Below are positions 44,746 to 54,197 of a DNA stretch of 64,000 nucleotides, piece by piece. Made by a program: the position numbers and the translations under genes. Positions within the stretch are counted from its first letter, which is position 1. The number at the start of each line of letters is the position of its first letter. The notes under the pieces are model-generated. The model had not been told where the DNA came from. It worked only from the letters and a program-made list of their open reading frames with translations, and searched no databases. The stretch is from assembly GCF_000382705.1 (NCBI RefSeq), contig NZ_ARQE01000007.1:208181-272180 (forward strand). The letters run 5' to 3'. This stretch comes from Aureimonas ureilytica DSM 18598 = NBRC 106430. GTDB taxonomy: Bacteria > Pseudomonadota > Alphaproteobacteria > Rhizobiales > Rhizobiaceae.

Positions 44746-47448
44746 TCACCGCGTGTCCACCGCCAGCTTCTGCCCGCGCACGGTGCGGCGGGGCTGGAGG
44801 AGGAGGGCGACGAGCGCGGTCCAGCCGGTCTGGTGCGAGGCGCCGAGGCCGAGGCCCGTTTCGCCGTGGAAGAACTCGTTGAAGGCGATGAGGTCGCCGT
44901 CGCCCGCACGGGCCGGCGCCTCTCCGAGCGCCGGGCGGCGACCCTCGGCGTCCCTCAGGAACAGGGCGCAGAGGCGGCGGCTCAGCTCGCTCGCGATGTC
45001 GCAGAGCGTCGCTTTGACCCCTGAGCCGGTCGGGCATTCCACTTCGAAATCCGCGCCATAGAAGCGCTCGAACTCCAGAAGCGCTTCCACGATCATGACG
45101 TTGAGCGGCATCCAGACCGGCCCGCGCCAATTGCTGTTGCCCCCGAAAATGCCGCTCGCCGAGGTGCCGGGCTCGTAATGCACCTCGAAGCGATGCCCGT
45201 CGCGCTCCAGCGCGAAAGGCGCGTCCGCATGGGCCTTGGACAGGGAGCGCAGGCCGAAGGGGGAGAGGAACTCGCCCTCGTCCAGCATCCGGCGGAGCAG
45301 CGCCGTCATGCGCTGGCGGCGGAGCAGCGAGAGAAGAAGGCGCCCGTCCTGCCCGGCTTCGCCATAGCGCGAGACCTGGCCCGTGAGGTCCGGGCGATGG
45401 CGCAGCATCCAGCCGAGCCGCTCGGCGAAGGCCGGATGCCGCGCGGCGAGATCGGCGTCGAGAACCTCCACCGCGCAGAGCGGAATGAGCCCGACCAGCG
45501 AGCGCACGCGCAGCGTCGTCTCGGTTCCGTCCGGCAGGATCAGCGCGTCGTAGAAGAAGCCGTCCGTCTCGTCCCAGAGGCCGCGCCCGCCGTCCTCGCG
45601 CGTGTCCTTGTCGGCCTCCGTGCCGCCGACATGGGTCATGGCCGAGGCGATCAGGAGGAAATGTTCGAAGAATTTCGAGGCGACGTCGTCATAGACGGGG
45701 TTCTCCTCGGCAAGCTCCAGCGCCATGCGCATGAGGTTCAGCGCATAGAGGGCCATCCAGGCCGTGCCGTCCGCCTGCTCGATCGTGCCCCCGCCCGGGA
45801 CCGGCGCGGAACGATCGAAGACGCCGATATTGTCGAGGCCGAGAAACCCGCCCTGGAAGAGATTGCGACCCGAGGCGTCCTTGCGGTTCACCCACCAGGT
45901 GAAGTTGATCATCAGCTTGTGGAAGACGCGCTCCAGAAAGGCGCGGTCGGCGCGGCCGGTGAGCGCGGCGTCCATGCGATAGACCCGCAGGGCCGCGAAG
46001 GCCTGGATCGGCGGATTGGCGTCCCCGAAGGCCCATTCATAGGCAGGAAACTGCCCGCTCGGATGCATGTACCATTCGCGCGTCAGAAGCAGGAGCTGCG
46101 CCTTGGCGAAGGCGGGGTCGATCATCGCCACTGTCATGGCGTGGAAGGCGAGGTCCCAGGAGGCGTACCAGGGATATTCCCAGGTGTCCGGCATCAGGAT
46201 CACCTCGGCATTGTCGAGATGCGTCCAGTCGCTGTTGCGCCCGTGCCGGCGGGCGGCCGGGGGAGGGGGCTCGGCCGGGTCGCCGTCCAGCCAGCGCTTC
46301 ACATCGTAGCGGTAGAACTGCTTGGACCAGAGAAGCCCCGCCAGCGCCCGGCGCTGCACGAGCCGCGCGTCGGGCTCGGCGATCCCCTCCTGAAGCGCGG
46401 CATAGAAGGCGTCGGCCTCGCCCTCGCGCGCTTTCATCACGGCGTCGAAACCGCTCGCATCGATCGGCGCGGCCCCGTCCGGCCCCAAGCGAAAGCGCAA
46501 GGTGACGCGCTCGCCCCCGCCGATGCGGTGGGCCGAATGCGCCGCGCATTTCGTGCCGGCGTTCGGCAGCGGCGAGGTGGAGCCGCCGACGACATGATCG
46601 TTGATCGCGTCCTTGAACGCGCCCTCCGGCCCGCTGCCGTAGAGGCGGCGCGCGTTGGTCTCGTTCTCGCAGAAGAGCCAGCGCGCCTCCCCCAGCGCCT
46701 CGAAGCGCAGCGGCGGGAGGCTCGGATGGGTGGCGCGCACGCCGGCCCCCTCTGATGCGAGATGGGGCTTCCCGGCCGCATCGCCCGTCCAGCTCCAGAT
46801 ATTGCGCGCGACGAGCTGCGGCAGGATGTGGAGCGTCGCGTCGTCCGGTCCGCGATTATGGGCGACGACCCGCATCAGGATCTCGTCCGGCCCCGCCTTG
46901 GCATAGGTGATCTCGACGTCGAAGACGCGGTTGCCGTCGAGGACGCCGGTGTCGGACAGCTCGTATTCCGGCTGATCCGTGCCCCGTCGCCGCGCGTTCT
47001 CGGCGACCAGCGCCTCGTAGGGAAAGGCCGCCTGGGGGTAGCGGTAGAGCATGCGCTGGAAGGAATGGGTGGGCGTCGCGTCGAGATGCCACCAGAGCTC
47101 CTTCACGTCCTCGCCATGGTTGCCTTCCGCATTGGTGAGGCCGAAGAGCCGTTCTTTCAGGATCGGGTCCGCCCCGTTCCAGAGCGCGAGCGACAGGCAC
47201 CAGCGCTGGCGCTCGTCGGAAAAGCCCGCGATCCCGTCCTCGCCCCAGCGATAGGCGCGCGAGCGGGCGTGGTCGTGCGGAAACGAGGCCCAGGCGTCGC
47301 CGTCGGCGCTGTAATCCTCGCGCACCGTGCCCCATTGGCGCTCGGCGAGATACGGCCCCCAGCGCCGCCAGCCGGCGCACTCCGCCTCGCGCAGGCGCCG
47401 GCCTTCCACCGTGTCGAAGATCGGCGCGGGCTCGGCCGACGCGTTCAT
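44746..47448 (-). CDS. GH63-like glycosidase (MGH1/YgjK type)
   Basis: A 900-residue cytoplasmic glycoside hydrolase with an (alpha/alpha)6 barrel, related to GH63 glucosidases and mannosylglycerate hydrolase. The barrel core is clear: [20 protein letters not shown]-like ([20 protein letters not shown]), [45 protein letters not shown] and [20 protein letters not shown]. The N-terminal half is a beta-sandwich domain. No signal peptide is seen. Its start overlaps the GMC gene? No: its own start (ATG 47448) overlaps the reverse-strand order so that the GMC stop comes first; GMC is upstream and the two share ATGA. It likely cleaves an alpha-glucoside or mannoside; the exact substrate is unknown. 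Confidence 0.85.
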   Translation of the reverse strand: [900 protein letters not shown]

Positions 47449-49031
47449 GCGCCGAGCCGCCCGGCGATGTGGTCGGCGACGCGCAGCGCGTTCGCGATGA
47501 TCGTGAGCGTCGGGTTCACCGCGCCGATCGAGGGAAAGAAGCTGGCATCGGTGACATAGAGATTGTCGATCCCGTGCGCGCGGCAGTCGAGATCGAGGAC
47601 GTTTTGCGTCGCGTCCTCGCCGAAGCGCAGCGTGCCGGCCTGATGCGCCGTGCCGCCGATCGGCGTGTTCTTGCCGAGATACAGCTTGCGGTCCATGAGA
47701 TGCGGGTGGATGTCCACCTTGCCGCAGATCTGCCGAAGCATCTCGCGCAGGTGCCCGTGCGCTTCCATGTTGGTCTGCGTCAGATCGAGATGCACCTGAC
47801 CGTTCCGGTAATAGATGCGGTTTTCGGGGATCGGCAGGTCTTCCGAGGTCAGCCAGAAGTCGATCGAGTGTTTCGCGATCCAGTCGAAGGGCTGTTCGGG
47901 CAGCCATTGCAGGAAGGCGGGCAGGCCCTCCGCCTCGATCTGCGTGCCGTCGGACTTGCCGACCATCTGGATATGGCCGAGCGGAAACTCGAACGGATTG
48001 GCCGGCGACCTGGCGTGGGAATGGTAGAAATCGTTCACGCCCAGCGTCTTCTGGAACTCGGTCGGGTTCGGCGTGCGCGAGATGGCGAGCACCGTGGCGT
48101 TGTTGTGGCGCATGTAGTTGCGCCCGACCTGCCCCGAGGAATTGGCGAGCCCGTCCGGGTGCTGCTCGTTCGCCGAGCGCAGGAACAGGAGCGCGGAGGA
48201 GAGCGCGCCGCAGGCGACCACCACGATATCGCCCCGGATCGTGTGCCGCCGCCCTTCGATCACGGTCTCCAGCCCCGCGATCGAGCGCCCGGACGCGTCC
48301 GTCAGGAGACGGTCCACATACGCGTTCTTCAGGAGCGTGAGGTTCGGATGGGCTTCGAGCGCGGGGTCGACGCAGATGACCTGCGCGTCGGCCTTGCCGT
48401 TGGTGAGGCTCGGATAACCGTCGAACGGGTCGCAGCGCAGGAGCTTCGAATGAGGCTTGGCCGCGCCGGTCTCGTCCTGGTCGATCAGGCCGCCGATCGG
48501 CAGGTGGAACGGGTGGAGGCCCTCGCGCGTGAGGCCATCCGCAAGTTCCGCGATGCGCGGCTCGTGGCGGATCGGCTCGTGCGCGTAGGGCTTAGGCGCG
48601 GGGGGCTCGGTCGGGTCCTCGCCGCGCCGACCGCGCACCTGGAACAGCTCCTCGGCGGCCTGATAATAGGGCTCGAACACGTCGTATTTGACCGGCCATT
48701 CCGGCGCGATCCCGTCCGGATGGCGCACCGCGCCGAAATCCTCCAGCCGCAGCCGAAACAGCGCCGCGCCATAGACCTTGGAATTGCCGCCGACGAAGTA
48801 GTGAAGGCCCGGCTTGAACGTGTCGCCGGACGCCGAGGTCCAGGTCTCGTCGACCTGATAGCGCCCCTTCGCGAAGACGGCCTCGGTGCTCCAGTTCTCG
48901 CGCTCGCGCTTCAGATAGTCGCCGCGCTCCACCAGAAGCACGCGCTTGCCGGTCTGCGCCAGCCGCCAGGCCATCGTCGCGCCGCCGGGGCCGGAGCCCA
49001 CGATCACCACATCGTAGCGGTCTTCCAGCAT
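47445..49031 (-). CDS. GMC family FAD-dependent oxidoreductase
   Basis: A 528-residue GMC oxidoreductase. The N-terminal FAD fold is DVVIVGSGPGGATMAWRLAQ, then GLHYFVGGNSKVYGAALFR. The C-terminal catalytic region has GTAHQAGTLRFGED and IGAVNPTLTIIANALRVADH with the His-Asn pair. There is no signal peptide or Tat motif. Such proteins oxidise sugars, alcohols or sterols. Its stop overlaps the start of the GH63-like gene by ATGA, so both are made together and may act on the same glycoside, for instance oxidation followed by cleavage. Confidence 0.9.
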   Translation of the reverse strand: MLEDRYDVVIVGSGPGGATMAWRLAQTGKRVLLVERGDYLKRERENWSTEAVFAKGRYQVDETWTSASGDTFKPGLHYFVGGNSKVYGAALFRLRLEDFGAVRHPDGIAPEWPVKYDVFEPYYQAAEELFQVRGRRGEDPTEPPAPKPYAHEPIRHEPRIAELADGLTREGLHPFHLPIGGLIDQDETGAAKPHSKLLRCDPFDGYPSLTNGKADAQVICVDPALEAHPNLTLLKNAYVDRLLTDASGRSIAGLETVIEGRRHTIRGDIVVVACGALSSALLFLRSANEQHPDGLANSSGQVGRNYMRHNNATVLAISRTPNPTEFQKTLGVNDFYHSHARSPANPFEFPLGHIQMVGKSDGTQIEAEGLPAFLQWLPEQPFDWIAKHSIDFWLTSEDLPIPENRIYYRNGQVHLDLTQTNMEAHGHLREMLRQICGKVDIHPHLMDRKLYLGKNTPIGGTAHQAGTLRFGEDATQNVLDLDCRAHGIDNLYVTDASFFPSIGAVNPTLTIIANALRVADHIAGRLGA

Positions 49032-49338
49032 GGGTCTTCCAGTCCTTGCAGCGTCCGTCCTGGCGCGGAAGATTAGCCGCCGAGGGATCGTTCCAAGGGG
49101 CGCGCGGCGAAAAAGTGCCGGCGGCCGCTCTCCGGCGCGCGCATCACCCTCAGGCGGCGGCGGCGAGAGTCCCGACCGCCTCGAGACGGGCCTCCCGTTC
49201 CCTTGCGAGCCGGTCCGGCCAGCCCGAAGGGCGGGGCAGGGGGTCGGTCCCGCCTTTCGTCGCGCGGCCCGATTGGCGGCCTTGCCGCGCTTCGCTACAG
49301 TCCACGGTCTCGACGGATTCCAGCCTCCATGGCGATCG
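49032..49338. other. Intergenic region, GMC / IMPACT genes (divergent)
   Basis: A 307-base GC-rich gap holding the promoters of two divergent genes. I see no clear promoter boxes, palindromes or RNA gene. Confidence 0.4.
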
Positions 49339-49938
49339 ATGAGCACATTCCACACGCTGGCGGGCACCTCGCGCGCCGAGCAGGACATCAAGAAAAGCCG
49401 GTTCCTGGCCGTGGCCGGCGCCGTGTCGGACCCGGAGGCGGCCCAGGCCTTCGTCGCGGGCCAAGGCGATCCGGGCGCCCATCACAATTGCTGGGCATGG
49501 CGGATCGGGCAGGCCTATCGCTTTTCGGACGACGGCGAGCCGACCGGCACGGCCGGCAAGCCGATCCTCGGCGCGATCGACGGGCAGGGGATGGACCGCG
49601 TCGCGGTGGTGGTGACGCGCTGGTTCGGCGGCATTCGCCTGGGCACGGGCGGTCTCGTGCGCGCCTATGGCGGCACCGCCGCGCTCTGCCTGCGCGGCGC
49701 GGAGAAGGTGCCGCTGCGCGAAAGGGTGCCGGCGACCCTGACCTGCGTCTTCGCCGATCTCGCCCTCCTTCAGGCGCGGCTCGCCGCCCAGGAGGGCGTC
49801 GAGATCCACGACACGCGCTTCGGCGAGACGGGCGCCGATTGGACGCTCGCGGTGCCGGTGGAGCGCCTGGAGGCCATGTCCCGCCTCGTCAGCGATCTGA
49901 CGAACGGCCGCGCCCAGCTTCGGGTCGATCCCGCTTGA
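49339..49938 (+). CDS. IMPACT/YigZ family protein
   Basis: A 199-residue protein of the YigZ/IMPACT (UPF0029) family. Diagnostic block: HHNCWAWRIGQAYRFSDDGE, EPTGTAGKPIL, and VVVTRWFGGIRLGTGGLVRA. A smaller alpha/beta C-terminal domain (about residues 130-199) completes it. Bacterial members resemble translation-factor-like domains but have no firmly known function. The ATG at 49339 opens right at the conserved region. No operon partner is visible. Confidence 0.93.
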   Translation: MSTFHTLAGTSRAEQDIKKSRFLAVAGAVSDPEAAQAFVAGQGDPGAHHNCWAWRIGQAYRFSDDGEPTGTAGKPILGAIDGQGMDRVAVVVTRWFGGIRLGTGGLVRAYGGTAALCLRGAEKVPLRERVPATLTCVFADLALLQARLAAQEGVEIHDTRFGETGADWTLAVPVERLEAMSRLVSDLTNGRAQLRVDPA

Positions 49939-50123
49939 GGGCTGGGTCCGGGCGCCGGAGGGAGCGGACGGTCTCGGGAAAAATCCGCGAGATGGTCGGA
50001 CCGCCCGTCTTCGCACAGGCGCCGCTCGGCTCCCCGCGCCCCCGCGCTTCCGCATTGCCCGACCCCGGCCTCGTCACCGGCGCGAGACGACACCCGCCCG
50101 CGGCTCGCGGAGCTTTCCGTAAC

Positions 50124-50174
50124 GTCATCGAACCATGAGGGCAGGTTCAACTTCGTGTCATCGAACGGTTCTAA
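50124..50174 (+). promoter_or_regulatory. Pho-box-like repeats upstream of phoD
   Basis: GTCATCGAAC occurs at 50124-50133 and again at 50157-50166, exactly 33 bases (three 11-base steps) apart. The second is followed by GGTTCTA, giving a TGTCAT-N5-GGTTCT pattern like the PhoB direct repeats. It lies 34-84 bases before the PhoD start. PhoB control is plausible but the second half-sites are weak. Confidence 0.4.
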
Positions 50175-50207
50175 TCCAGCCCCATCGTTTCGATGAAGGG
50201 GGCTCTC

Positions 50208-51788
50208 ATGGCCATCACGATCCAAAGCAACCTGTCGCGCCGCCGCTTTCTCGGCACGGCCGCGACCGGCGCCCTGACGCTGGCGGCGGGCGGTCTGGCG
50301 CTGCCCGGCTATTCGCGCGCGGCGTCGCGCCCCCAGATGCCGAGCGGCCTCCAGTCCGGCGATATCGGCGCCGATCGCGGCGTGATGTGGGCGCGGGCCG
50401 ACCGTCTGTCGCGCTGCTTCATCGAATGGTCCACCACCGAAAGCTTCAAGGACGCGCATCGTCTGCCGGCCCTCGACGCTCTGCCCGAGACCGACGGCGC
50501 GGTGAAGATCCTCGCCAAGGGACTGCCGTCCGATCAGGACATCTTCTGGCGCGCCGTCTTCGCCGATCTGTCCGACGTGAACGCCGTATCGGAGCCCATG
50601 ATCGGCCATTTCCGCACCGCGCCGACGCGGAAGCGCGACATTTCCTTCGTCTGGAGCGGCGACACGGCCGGCCAGGGCTGGGGCATCGACGAGAGCCGCG
50701 GCGGCATGACCATCTATTCCACCATGCTGAAGCACCGGCCGGACTTCTTCCTCCATTCCGGCGACACGGTCTATGCCGATGGCCCGATCAAGGAGGAGGT
50801 GGACCTTCCCGACGGCACCAAGTGGAGGAACATCGTCACCCCGGCAAAGTCCAAGGTGGCGGAGACGCTGGAGGAGTTTCGCGGCCAGTATCTCTACAAT
50901 CTGATGGACGCGAACCTGCGCGCCTTCAACGCCGAAGTGCCGATGCTCGCCCAGTGGGACGACCATGAAGTGACCAACAACTGGTCGGATTCGAAGGTGC
51001 TCGGCGACGCCTATACGCAGAAGTCGATCCATGCCCTCTCGGCGAACGCCACCCGCGCCTTTCACGAGATGATGCCGATCGCGATCACGCCGCAGGAGCC
51101 GCAGCGCGTCTATCGCAAGGTCGCCTATGGTCCGCTGCTCGATGTCTTCTTCCTGGACATGCGCACCTATCGCGGCCCGAACGGCGCCAATCTGGAAGCC
51201 GAGGAAGGGCCCGTCAGCGCCTTTCTCGGCCCGGTCCAGCTCGCTTGGCTGAAGCGCGAGCTGAAGGCCTCCCGGGCGACCTGGAAGGTGATCGCCGCCG
51301 ACATGCCGCTCTCGCTCGTGGTCTGGGACGACTACAAGAACCGACAAGGCTTCGAGGCGGTCGCCAACAGCGACAATGGCCAGCCGCTCGGCCGCGAGCT
51401 GGAATTCGCCGCGCTCCTGAAGTTCATCAAGGACGAGAAGATCGCCAACACGGTGTGGCTGACGGCCGACGTGCATTACACCGCCGCCCACTACTACAAT
51501 CCCGAGAAGGCGGCCTTCCAGGATTTCGAGCCCTTCTGGGAGTTCGTCTCGGGGCCGCTTCATTCCGGCACGTTCGGCCCGAACGATCTCGACATGACCT
51601 TCGGCCCCGAGCTTCGCTACGTGAAGGCGCCCTCGGCGGAGCAGGGCCAGAACCTCTCGCCCGCCGCCGGCCTTCAGTTCTTCGGCCATGTGAGGATCGA
51701 CGCGGCGAGCGAGGTCATGACCGTGACGCTGCGCGATACCGCCGACGCGGCCCTCTGGTCGACGGACCTCCAGCCCAGGAAGGCCTGA
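50208..51788 (+). CDS. phoD: PhoD-type alkaline phosphatase/phosphodiesterase, Tat-exported
   Basis: A 526-residue PhoD family enzyme. The ATG at 50208 (after AAGGGGG) opens on a twin-arginine signal: SRRRFLGTAATGALTLAAGG, cleavage near SRA. The PhoD-N domain covers roughly 45-140 (LQSGDIGADRGVMWARAD). The metallophosphatase core has FVWSGDTAGQG, FFLHSGDTVYADG, MLAQWDDHEVTNNW and WLTADVHYTAAHYY, giving the Ca/Fe ligands (Asp, Asn/Asp, His). It releases phosphate from mono- and diesters in the periplasm. A terminator follows 42 bases after the stop. Confidence 0.94.
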   Translation: MAITIQSNLSRRRFLGTAATGALTLAAGGLALPGYSRAASRPQMPSGLQSGDIGADRGVMWARADRLSRCFIEWSTTESFKDAHRLPALDALPETDGAVKILAKGLPSDQDIFWRAVFADLSDVNAVSEPMIGHFRTAPTRKRDISFVWSGDTAGQGWGIDESRGGMTIYSTMLKHRPDFFLHSGDTVYADGPIKEEVDLPDGTKWRNIVTPAKSKVAETLEEFRGQYLYNLMDANLRAFNAEVPMLAQWDDHEVTNNWSDSKVLGDAYTQKSIHALSANATRAFHEMMPIAITPQEPQRVYRKVAYGPLLDVFFLDMRTYRGPNGANLEAEEGPVSAFLGPVQLAWLKRELKASRATWKVIAADMPLSLVVWDDYKNRQGFEAVANSDNGQPLGRELEFAALLKFIKDEKIANTVWLTADVHYTAAHYYNPEKAAFQDFEPFWEFVSGPLHSGTFGPNDLDMTFGPELRYVKAPSAEQGQNLSPAAGLQFFGHVRIDAASEVMTVTLRDTADAALWSTDLQPRKA

Positions 51789-52258
51789 CCGCTCGGGCCG
51801 CCATCGGCGGCCGATCCCGAGGCGAAGCGACCCGGCGAGCGTGTGTCTCGCCGGGCCGCTCGGTCGTTTCAACCCGCCAATTTCCGGGTACGAAACGTCC
51901 TTCAAATTCCATAATGTAAATTACACGCTTACTGGATTGTCCTGTTCTGTCAGTTGGTTGGAGGGCATCCACCACCCTCCCATATCAGGCGCCAACGAAT
52001 GCGGCCGGCAACGCCCCATCCTCCTGCGCTGACGCCTGCCCCCGTTCCGGCTCGCCCGCTTGCACGACACGCTTTTGACGGAGCGCAGGGAGGCCTTCGC
52101 AACGCCGACGCGTGTCCGACCTCGCGGTCCTCATGGAACGCGTCGCCCCCGGAACGCGCGGGAGGCGGTGCGCCCGCGCCCTTGCCCTGAAACTTGACAA
52201 CCACACTCCGCATTTGTAGCCACGGCCCGACCCTCTGTCCCGGTTTCGAGTTCGCGCC
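51789..52258. other. Intergenic region, phoD to siderophore operon
   Basis: A 470-base gap. It holds the phoD terminator, an AT-rich patch with the palindrome TGTAAATTACA (51915-51925), and a lone -35-like TTGACA (52194-52199) 60 bases before the binding-protein gene. No clear Fur box and no convincing ORF are seen. Confidence 0.45.
51831..51855 (+). terminator. Terminator-like hairpin after phoD
   Basis: CCCGGCGAG and CTCGCCGGG form a perfect 9-base stem around a 7-base loop, followed some bases later by CGGTCGTTTC. The T-run is weak. Confidence 0.65.
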
Positions 52259-53185
52259 ATGACCCGACGTCGCCTCCGCTCCCTCGTCTGTGCCGGGCTG
52301 GTGCTCGCGACCGCCGCCCTCGCAACGGTCGCCGTCGCCGAGCCGATCACCGTTCGACACGCTCAAGGGCAGACGGTGCTGCCCGGCGTGCCGGCCAAGG
52401 TCGTGGTGACGGACTGGGCGGCCTTCGACAATCTCGACGCGCTCGGCGTTCCCGTCGCGGGCGTGCCGGGCTCGGCGACGCCGCCCTATCTCGGCTCCCG
52501 GATCGGCGCGGACGTGCCGCGCGTCGGCTCGCTGCAGGAACCGGACGTCGAGGCGATCGCGGCGGAAGCGCCCGATCTCGTGATCGTCGCCTCGCGCTCG
52601 CGCACCGCCCTGCCGACGCTTTCCCAGGTCGCGCCGACGATCGACATGACCGTGGACAATGCCGATCTCGTGGGCGGCGTGCGCGCCAATCTCCTCGAAT
52701 ATGGTCGCATCTTCGCGCGCGAAGCCAAGGCGGGCGAACTCGTCGCCGCGCTGGACGCCAGGATCGCCGAGGCGCGCGCGGCGCTCGCCGGCAAGGGCAC
52801 CGGCCTCGTTCTGGTGGTCAATGGCGGGCGGCTCGGCGTCTACGGGCCGGGCTCGCGCACGGCCTGGATCTTCGAAGCGCTCGGCGTGCCCCCGGCGTCG
52901 GGCGCGACGGACAGCCGCGACCATGGCGGTGACGCCGTGTCCTTCGAATATCTCGTGGAGCGCAATCCCGACTGGCTCTTCGTGGTGGACCGCGACGCCG
53001 GCATCGGCAATGCCGGAACCGCGCATCAGGTGCTCGACAACGAGCTGATCCGGGGCACCAGGTTCTGGCGCGAGAAGCGCATCGTCTATCTCGACCCCGC
53101 CGCCGCCTATGTCACGATGCACGGGGTGTCCGGCCTCATGCTGATGCTCGACCAGATCATCGCGCGCGCGCAAGACGCATCCTGA
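52259..53185 (+). CDS. Iron-siderophore ABC transporter substrate-binding protein (CeuE/FatB/YclQ-like)
   Basis: A 308-residue exported binding protein of the cluster-8 (Peripla_BP_2, BtuF/FhuD) fold. A Sec signal peptide ends near VAVA-EPI. Then come QTVLPGVPAKVVVTDWAAFD (strand 1), VGSLQEPDVEAIAAEAPDLV and VVNGGRLGVYGPGSRTAWIF; this last NGGRL/GxYG pattern is typical of CeuE/FatB/YclQ proteins for catecholate or petrobactin-type siderophores. It begins a four-gene operon with the permeases and ATPase. No lipobox Cys is present, so it is free in the periplasm. Confidence 0.92.
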   Translation: MTRRRLRSLVCAGLVLATAALATVAVAEPITVRHAQGQTVLPGVPAKVVVTDWAAFDNLDALGVPVAGVPGSATPPYLGSRIGADVPRVGSLQEPDVEAIAAEAPDLVIVASRSRTALPTLSQVAPTIDMTVDNADLVGGVRANLLEYGRIFAREAKAGELVAALDARIAEARAALAGKGTGLVLVVNGGRLGVYGPGSRTAWIFEALGVPPASGATDSRDHGGDAVSFEYLVERNPDWLFVVDRDAGIGNAGTAHQVLDNELIRGTRFWREKRIVYLDPAAAYVTMHGVSGLMLMLDQIIARAQDAS

Positions 53186-53189
53186 GCCG

Positions 53190-54197
53190 ATGCCGCGACC
53201 CGGCCTTCCGCGCGGGCGCGCCTCACCCGTCGGGCGCGTCGCGCTGATCCTCGCTCTCGCGCTGACCTCGATCCTCTCGGTCCTCAGCCTTTTCGTCGGC
53301 GTCGGCGCGGTGACGCCGGAGCGGCTCTGGGCGGGCGGCGAGGAGCGACAGGCGCTGCAGATCCTTCTCGTCAGCCGCCTTCCCCGCACGCTCGCCCTGC
53401 TTCTGGCCGGGGCCTCGCTCGCGGTCGCGGGCCTTCTCATGCAGACGCTCGTGCGCAACCGCTTCGTGGAACCCTCCACGGCCGGCACGACGGAATCGGC
53501 CTCGCTCGGCTTCCTCACGGCCACGCTGCTGGTCCCGTCCTGGCCGGTCATGGCCAAGATGGGGATCGCCGCGCTCTTCGCCTTCGCCGGGACGGCGCTG
53601 TTCCTGCGTATCCTGCGCGCCGTGCCGCTGCGCGACGCCATGCTGGTTCCCCTCGTCGGCCTGATGCTTGGCGGCGTGATCGGCGCGGTCACGACCTTCC
53701 TCGCCTATCGCTTCGGCCTCCTGCCCTCGCTCCTCGCCTGGACCACGGGGGATTTCTCGGGCGTCCTGCGCGGGCGCTACGAGCTTCTCTGGCTCGGCCT
53801 CGGGGCGGCGATCCTCGCCATGCTCCTGGCCGACCGCTTCACGCTCGCCGGCATGGGGCGGGACGTCGCCACCAGCCTCGGCCTGTCGCATGAAAGCGTC
53901 CTCGCGATGGGTCTCGCGCTCGTTTCCACCATCGCCGCCGTGACGCTCGTCTCGGTCGGCGCCATTCCGTTTCTCGGGCTCGTCGTGCCCAATGTCGTCA
54001 GCCTCCTCGTCGGCGACAACATGCGCCTCACCGTGCCCTGGGTCGCCGTCCTCGGCGCGCTCTTCGTGCTCGCCTGCGACCTTCTCGGCCGCCTCCTGCG
54101 CTACCCTTACGAGATACCCGTCGGCACGATGGTCGGCGTTCTCGGCAGCGCGCTCTTTCTCGCGCTGATCCTCAAGGGCCGCGACCGCCATGCGTGA
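53190..54197 (+). CDS. Iron-siderophore ABC transporter permease 1 (FecCD family)
   Basis: A 335-residue FecCD-type permease with about ten helices, four bases after the binding-protein gene. Motifs include RLPRTLALLLAGASLAVAGL, LMQTLVRNRFVEPSTAG and GAIPFLGLVVPNVVSLLVGD. It overlaps the next permease by eight bases. It forms half of the inner-membrane channel, and resembles FatD/CeuB/YclN. Confidence 0.92.
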   Translation: MPRPGLPRGRASPVGRVALILALALTSILSVLSLFVGVGAVTPERLWAGGEERQALQILLVSRLPRTLALLLAGASLAVAGLLMQTLVRNRFVEPSTAGTTESASLGFLTATLLVPSWPVMAKMGIAALFAFAGTALFLRILRAVPLRDAMLVPLVGLMLGGVIGAVTTFLAYRFGLLPSLLAWTTGDFSGVLRGRYELLWLGLGAAILAMLLADRFTLAGMGRDVATSLGLSHESVLAMGLALVSTIAAVTLVSVGAIPFLGLVVPNVVSLLVGDNMRLTVPWVAVLGALFVLACDLLGRLLRYPYEIPVGTMVGVLGSALFLALILKGRDRHA

